Source of the DNA: Pseudomonadota bacterium
GTDB taxonomy: Bacteria; Pseudomonadota; Gammaproteobacteria; Tethybacterales; Persebacteraceae
Reading direction: 5' to 3'
Assembly (NCBI GenBank): GCA_022600535.1
Contig: JAHZKE010000060.1
Location: 1-35,980, forward strand
DNA length: 35,980 nt
Shown: one piece after another, positions 31,545 through 35,980 of the stretch
How the letters are laid out: the number at the start of each line of letters is the position of its first letter
Position numbering within the stretch: the stretch's first letter is position 1
Translations under genes and position numbers: made by a program
Notes under the pieces: model-generated
Database searches by the model: none
What the model was told of the DNA's origin: nothing
The model's input: only the letters and a program-made list of their open reading frames with translations

Positions 31545-34259
31545 TTATAATTCGGGTGCGGTTTCGGTACGTTCTAGGGCTTCAATCACGTCGCCGACTT
31601 TAATATCGTTGAAACGGGAAATGCCAATCCCGCATTCACTGCCGGTGCGGATTTCCGCCGCTTGATTTTTGAAATGATAGAGCGAAGAAATGTTACCGGT
31701 ATAGACGGGAACGCCATCCCGCAACAAACGCACGGGTGCTTTCGCACGCACCACGCCTTCTTCTACCATGCAACCGGCGATATTGCCGATTTTAGTAATA
31801 TTGAAAACCGATTGCACTTTGGCAGTGCCGGTGATTGTTTCTTCTACAATCGGCGGCAGCAATCCTAATACCGCGGCGCGTACTTGTTCCACTAATTCGT
31901 AGACGACATTGCCGACAATAATTTTCACCCCGCGTGATTCGGCGATTTTGCGCGCACGGCTATCGGGACGGACATTAAAAGCAACAATCACGCCGTTGCC
32001 GGTTTGTGCCAGATAAATATCCGATTCCGTGACCGTGCCGACTGCCGAGTGAATAATTTTCACCCCGGCATTTTTACCGGCGATGGCGGTAAATGCCGCA
32101 ATCAATGCCTCCCGCGAACCTTCTACATCGGCTTTAACGACAACGTTTAATTCTTTCCATTCGTTAATGGTGTTGGCGGCATCTAACAGTAGCGTTGCTT
32201 TGTCTGTCGCGCTGCCTAAGGGCAAGCGGCGCGAGACCATTTTGTGCATCCGCACTTTTTCTTGGCGCATGTCGGCAACTTCACGGGCAACGCGTTCATC
32301 TTCAACCACAATCAATTCGGTACCCGCCTCAGGAATGCCAGGTAATCCTTGTATCTCTACCGGCATAGAAGGGGGAGCGGCTTCTAACTTGGGATTGGCA
32401 ATATCCCACATCGTGCGGATACGTCCGCTTTCGGTGCCGCATAAAAACGAATCGCCGCGCTTGAGCACCCCGCGGGTTACAATTAAAGTCGCCACAATAC
32501 CGCGCCCTTTATCTACCCGTGCTTCTACAATCACCCCGGCAGCGGGGACATCCATCGCCGCTTTCAATTCTAATAATTCGGTTTGCATTGCCAGCGCTTC
32601 TAACAATTTATCAACGCCCTCACCAGTAGCAGCAGAAACAGGAATGATAATGGTATCGCCGCCCCAATCCTCAGGCAAGACATCATGCGTAGAGAGTTCA
32701 CGTTTGACGCGTTCTAAATCCGCTTCGGGTTTGTCAATTTTATTGGCGGCAACAATCAGCGGCACCCCTGCCGATTTGGCATGATTAATCGCTTCAATTG
32801 TTTGCGGTTTAACGCCGTCATCCGCAGCGACTACCAGCACGACTAAATCGGTAATTTTCGCCCCGCGCGAACGCATTTGCGAAAACAACGCGTGCCCCGG
32901 GGTATCTAAAAAGGTCACCGGACCAATCGTCGTTTCCACGCGATAGGCACCGATATGTTGTGTAATCCCACCGGCTTCGCCGGAAGCAACCCGCGACTGA
33001 CGAATAAAATCTAACAACGACGTTTTACCGTGATCAACATGCCCCATGACTGTTACCACCGGTGCGCGCGGTTGTAAATCATTACCGACCACATCGCGTT
33101 TGAGTAACAGGGCTTCGCTATCGTCCACCAAGGCATCCACCGGAGTGTGCCCTAATTCTTCAACAATAATCCACGCCGTTTCTTTATCTAATAACTCATT
33201 TGCCGTGACCGACATCCCGTGTTCCATTAACTTGCGGATAATGACACCGGTTTTTAGAGCGGTTTCGTTGGCTAACTTTTCTACCGAAATCGCATCCGGT
33301 ATTTTAATTTCACGCACCACCGGTGCGGTGGGTTTTTGGAAAACATGTTGATTTTCGGAGGTCTTTTTACGGGCTTCCGAGCGGGAGATATTTTGTTTAT
33401 GTTTTCTCCGCCGGCTGTCCAGTGCTTTTTTATCTAACGTGAGTGTACCGCTTTTTGCTTTTTTGTTCGGCGTAGCAGTGCTTGCCGGTGTTTCCTTGGG
33501 GGCTTCTTCTTTTTTACGCTTGTTTTCTATGATGGCTTCTTTCAATAGCCGTTCTTTTTCTTCGCGCTGTTTTTTATGTTCTTCCTGTTTGTTGAGTAAT
33601 GCTTCCAAATGGTGCGGGACGGGCTTGGGTTTGTCGGCGACGGGAGCGACTTCACTACTTTCATTGTCTATTTGTTTTGTTTTAGTCGCGGGTTCGGCAG
33701 CTATTTTTTTAGCAGCGGCGGGCGTTGCTTTTTTTTCTTTCGTAGCGGGCTTGCTGGCAACAGTTTTTTTAGCGGCGGCGGCTTTCTTTACAGGGGTTGC
33801 TGGGGTTGGCTCTGGGATTGCCTCTGGCGTTTCTGCGCTGGGGGCTGTTTTTTTTATTTGGACTATTTTCTTAGAAGGAGCGGGTGTTGGTGTGGTGATT
33901 TTCGTGTCCGTAGACACGGCTGTCATCTTTGCGCTTCCTTTCTCTTCCGCTTTTTGCTGCACCAATTTATTAATAAACGAAATATTTCGCTCTGCACGGG
34001 CACGCTTAGGGCGTTCGGTTACTTCGGTACTACTGATTTTGCGCACGGAGCGGCTACTCACTGCACTCTCCGTGCCGGGTGCATGTTGTTTTTGTTGCTC
34101 ACGAAAGTGATCCGATAATTTTCTGATTTTATCGGCATCCAGTAACATCCCCTTCGTTACACGTGGGTAAAGCCCTAAATTAATCAGTGCTCTTTCTACA
34201 TTGCCTTCGTTCTGTTTTAACTGTTTCGCACAGTCCTTCAAAGTCAGTTTTCCCGCCAT
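31545..34259 (-). CDS. infB: Translation initiation factor IF-2
   Basis: [67 protein letters not shown]; long charged N-terminal region. MAGKLTLKD start at 34259. Confidence 0.97.
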   Translation of the reverse strand: MAGKLTLKDCAKQLKQNEGNVERALINLGLYPRVTKGMLLDADKIRKLSDHFREQQKQHAPGTESAVSSRSVRKISSTEVTERPKRARAERNISFINKLVQQKAEEKGSAKMTAVSTDTKITTPTPAPSKKIVQIKKTAPSAETPEAIPEPTPATPVKKAAAAKKTVASKPATKEKKATPAAAKKIAAEPATKTKQIDNESSEVAPVADKPKPVPHHLEALLNKQEEHKKQREEKERLLKEAIIENKRKKEEAPKETPASTATPNKKAKSGTLTLDKKALDSRRRKHKQNISRSEARKKTSENQHVFQKPTAPVVREIKIPDAISVEKLANETALKTGVIIRKLMEHGMSVTANELLDKETAWIIVEELGHTPVDALVDDSEALLLKRDVVGNDLQPRAPVVTVMGHVDHGKTSLLDFIRQSRVASGEAGGITQHIGAYRVETTIGPVTFLDTPGHALFSQMRSRGAKITDLVVLVVAADDGVKPQTIEAINHAKSAGVPLIVAANKIDKPEADLERVKRELSTHDVLPEDWGGDTIIIPVSAATGEGVDKLLEALAMQTELLELKAAMDVPAAGVIVEARVDKGRGIVATLIVTRGVLKRGDSFLCGTESGRIRTMWDIANPKLEAAPPSMPVEIQGLPGIPEAGTELIVVEDERVAREVADMRQEKVRMHKMVSRRLPLGSATDKATLLLDAANTINEWKELNVVVKADVEGSREALIAAFTAIAGKNAGVKIIHSAVGTVTESDIYLAQTGNGVIVAFNVRPDSRARKIAESRGVKIIVGNVVYELVEQVRAAVLGLLPPIVEETITGTAKVQSVFNITKIGNIAGCMVEEGVVRAKAPVRLLRDGVPVYTGNISSLYHFKNQAAEIRTGSECGIGISRFNDIKVGDVIEALERTETAPEL

Positions 34260-34263
34260 TGTG

Positions 34264-35832
34264 TTAGCTAGTTGCTCCCTCTGTTTCAGTTGCTTCTGGT
34301 TCTTCGTCCTCTTCCAGTAAGTTACGGGCACGCATAATCAATTCATTGGCGGTGTGGGCGGGGATCTCAACAATTTCTAATAATTCTTCAGAACTTAGAT
34401 CGGCTAAATCATCTAATGTCAAAATGCTTTCGGCAACTAAGTCATATAATAATTCTTCCGTAATACCTTCCATTTCAATGAGATGGATATCCACTAATTG
34501 CAATTTTTCTTGCAGTTCTTTGTCTTTTTCTTCTACCGCTTCTTTTGCCCGTTGTTGAATGGCGGCGACAATTTCTTCGGTGATTCCTTCAATTTCAATT
34601 AAATCATTGGTTTGGGCAAAGGCAACGTGTTCTAAAGTTTCAAACCCTTCGTCAAATAAAACGCGCGCTAATTCGGTATCTAAATTGAGGGTTTGTGCCA
34701 ACGCCTCGCTTTTTTTCGTCGCAATTCCTTCTTTTTCTTCTTGGTATTCAATCGGGGTGCACAAATTGAGCTGCCAACCGGTGAGTTCGGAAGCAAGCCG
34801 TACATTCGTGCCGTTTTTACCAATCGCTTGTGCCATTAAATCGGGCTCTACCAATACGTCCATGCGTTGCCGCTCGCTATCAATTTCAATCTTAGAAACC
34901 TCTGCCGGTGCCAGTGCATTTAATACATATTTAACCGGGTCTTCGTCCCATTGGATAATATCAATCCGTTCGCCGTTGAGTTCGTTCGTAACCACCTGCA
35001 CACGCGAGCCGCGAATCCCGACACAAGTGCCGACGGGGTCAACACGGGTATCGCTGGAGCGCACCGCGATTTTGGCACGATTCCCCGGGGAGCGCACCGC
35101 GGCGATAATTTCTAAAATTCCTTTTTCAATTTCGGGGACAACACGTTGAAACAAGCGCACTAAAAATTGCGGGCTGGTACGCGTTAAAATAATTTGTTGC
35201 CCGCGGGTTTCGGAAATCGTTTCTTTAATCAAAGCTTGTACGCGGTCGCCGACTTTTAAGGACTCCCGCGGGATCATTTCGCGTTTGGGTAAGCGGCAAT
35301 CTACATGCATCACTTCAACAACAGCATCGCCTTTTTCGCGCAAAATGCGGATAATCTGCCCGCTGATTAAATCTTCATCGCGTTCTAATAAATCGTTGAG
35401 CAGTTGGCGCCGCTCGGCTTCGCGCAAGCGGGAAAACAAATACTGCTTTGCCGAGAGCATGGAAACACGCAAATTAAAATGGATAGTTTCTAATGGTTCT
35501 TCAATAGTATCCCCGGGGTTGATACCATCGTCGCCGATTTTCTCACGCGCCTGTGATAAGAGCATTTCTTGCTCGGGATTTTCCATTTCTTCTTCATCTT
35601 CTTCTTCCAACACGCGCCAGCAGCGAAACCCTTCGGTCGCGCCAGTTTCTTTATCAATTTCAACGCGAAAATTAGCATCGCGAAACTCCGGCGCACTGCG
35701 GCGCAACGATTGCGCGAGTGATTCGGAGAAGATGTTGACCACTTCATCATAAGGAATATTGCGCTCGTTCGCAACCGAGTGCATATACATTAATAAGTCG
35801 TTATCGTTATTTTGGGGAGAAGAGGTGCTCAT
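34264..35832 (-). CDS. nusA: Transcription termination/antitermination factor NusA
   Basis: S1/KH region (VGTCVGIRGSRVQVVTNELNGERIDIIQWDEDP), IGKNGTNVRLASELTGW, two C-terminal HhH-type repeats. Confidence 0.96.
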   Translation of the reverse strand: MSTSSPQNNDNDLLMYMHSVANERNIPYDEVVNIFSESLAQSLRRSAPEFRDANFRVEIDKETGATEGFRCWRVLEEEDEEEMENPEQEMLLSQAREKIGDDGINPGDTIEEPLETIHFNLRVSMLSAKQYLFSRLREAERRQLLNDLLERDEDLISGQIIRILREKGDAVVEVMHVDCRLPKREMIPRESLKVGDRVQALIKETISETRGQQIILTRTSPQFLVRLFQRVVPEIEKGILEIIAAVRSPGNRAKIAVRSSDTRVDPVGTCVGIRGSRVQVVTNELNGERIDIIQWDEDPVKYVLNALAPAEVSKIEIDSERQRMDVLVEPDLMAQAIGKNGTNVRLASELTGWQLNLCTPIEYQEEKEGIATKKSEALAQTLNLDTELARVLFDEGFETLEHVAFAQTNDLIEIEGITEEIVAAIQQRAKEAVEEKDKELQEKLQLVDIHLIEMEGITEELLYDLVAESILTLDDLADLSSEELLEIVEIPAHTANELIMRARNLLEEDEEPEATETEGATS

Positions 35833-35882
35833 GTGCTCAATAGAATGCCGGAATACGGGTAAGAAGATTAATTAAACAAGAA

Positions 35883-35891
35883 ATTATAGCA
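35883..35891 (-). promoter_or_regulatory. Extended -10 promoter candidate for nusA
   Basis: Minus strand TGCTATAAT, about 50 bp upstream of the nusA ATG; no good -35. Confidence 0.4.
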
Positions 35892-35980
35892 TATTTAACG
35901 GCTATCCCCGCCCGTAATAGCGCGCTTCGCTCGTAGAATATAACCCTCCCCCGTGCACTAAACTAAAAACAAGTCGCTGG

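Noticed and set aside
33439-34118. Plus-strand ORFs of 223 and 169 aa opposite infB
   Set aside because: Lie antisense to the low-complexity Lys/Ala/Pro-rich IF-2 N-terminal region; no recognisable domain.

Overview
Gammaproteobacterial-type chromosomal window (taxon inferred only from protein resemblance and gene order), almost entirely coding. Order: tail of a probable rpoZ; spoT/relA-type (p)ppGpp enzyme; typA/bipA (minus); creatinase; nrdA, an embedded N6-adenine-type DNA methyltransferase, nrdB and a Lys/Ala/Val-repeat histone H1-like gene ending at a strong intrinsic terminator; birA, coaX, DUF4390, ntrY-like kinase, ntrX-like regulator; miaB, phoH, ybeY, corC, lnt; a minus-strand gamma-butyrobetaine/carnitine-type catabolic cluster (NDP-forming acyl-CoA ligase, acyl-CoA dehydrogenase, carnitine dehydrogenase-thioesterase fusion, DUF849/BKACE); then minus-strand ligA, truB, rbfA, infB, nusA. 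No rRNA, tRNA, CRISPR array, transposase or prophage gene was recognised. Best candidates for something not well described: (1) the apparent nrdA-methyltransferase-nrdB-histone-like operon, preceded by three DnaA-box-like 9-mers at exact 11-bp spacing next to NrdR-box-like sites; (2) an NtrX-like regulator with intact receiver and Fis-type HTH but a degenerate AAA+ core; (3) an NrdB with a Glu at the usual Asp metal-ligand position together with the radical Tyr; (4) an apparent HhH-unit duplication in LigA; (5) co-location of creatine and carnitine catabolism, with a G7 tract in the putative creatinase promoter spacer. All functional statements are read from sequence and recalled family knowledge; no searches were run.
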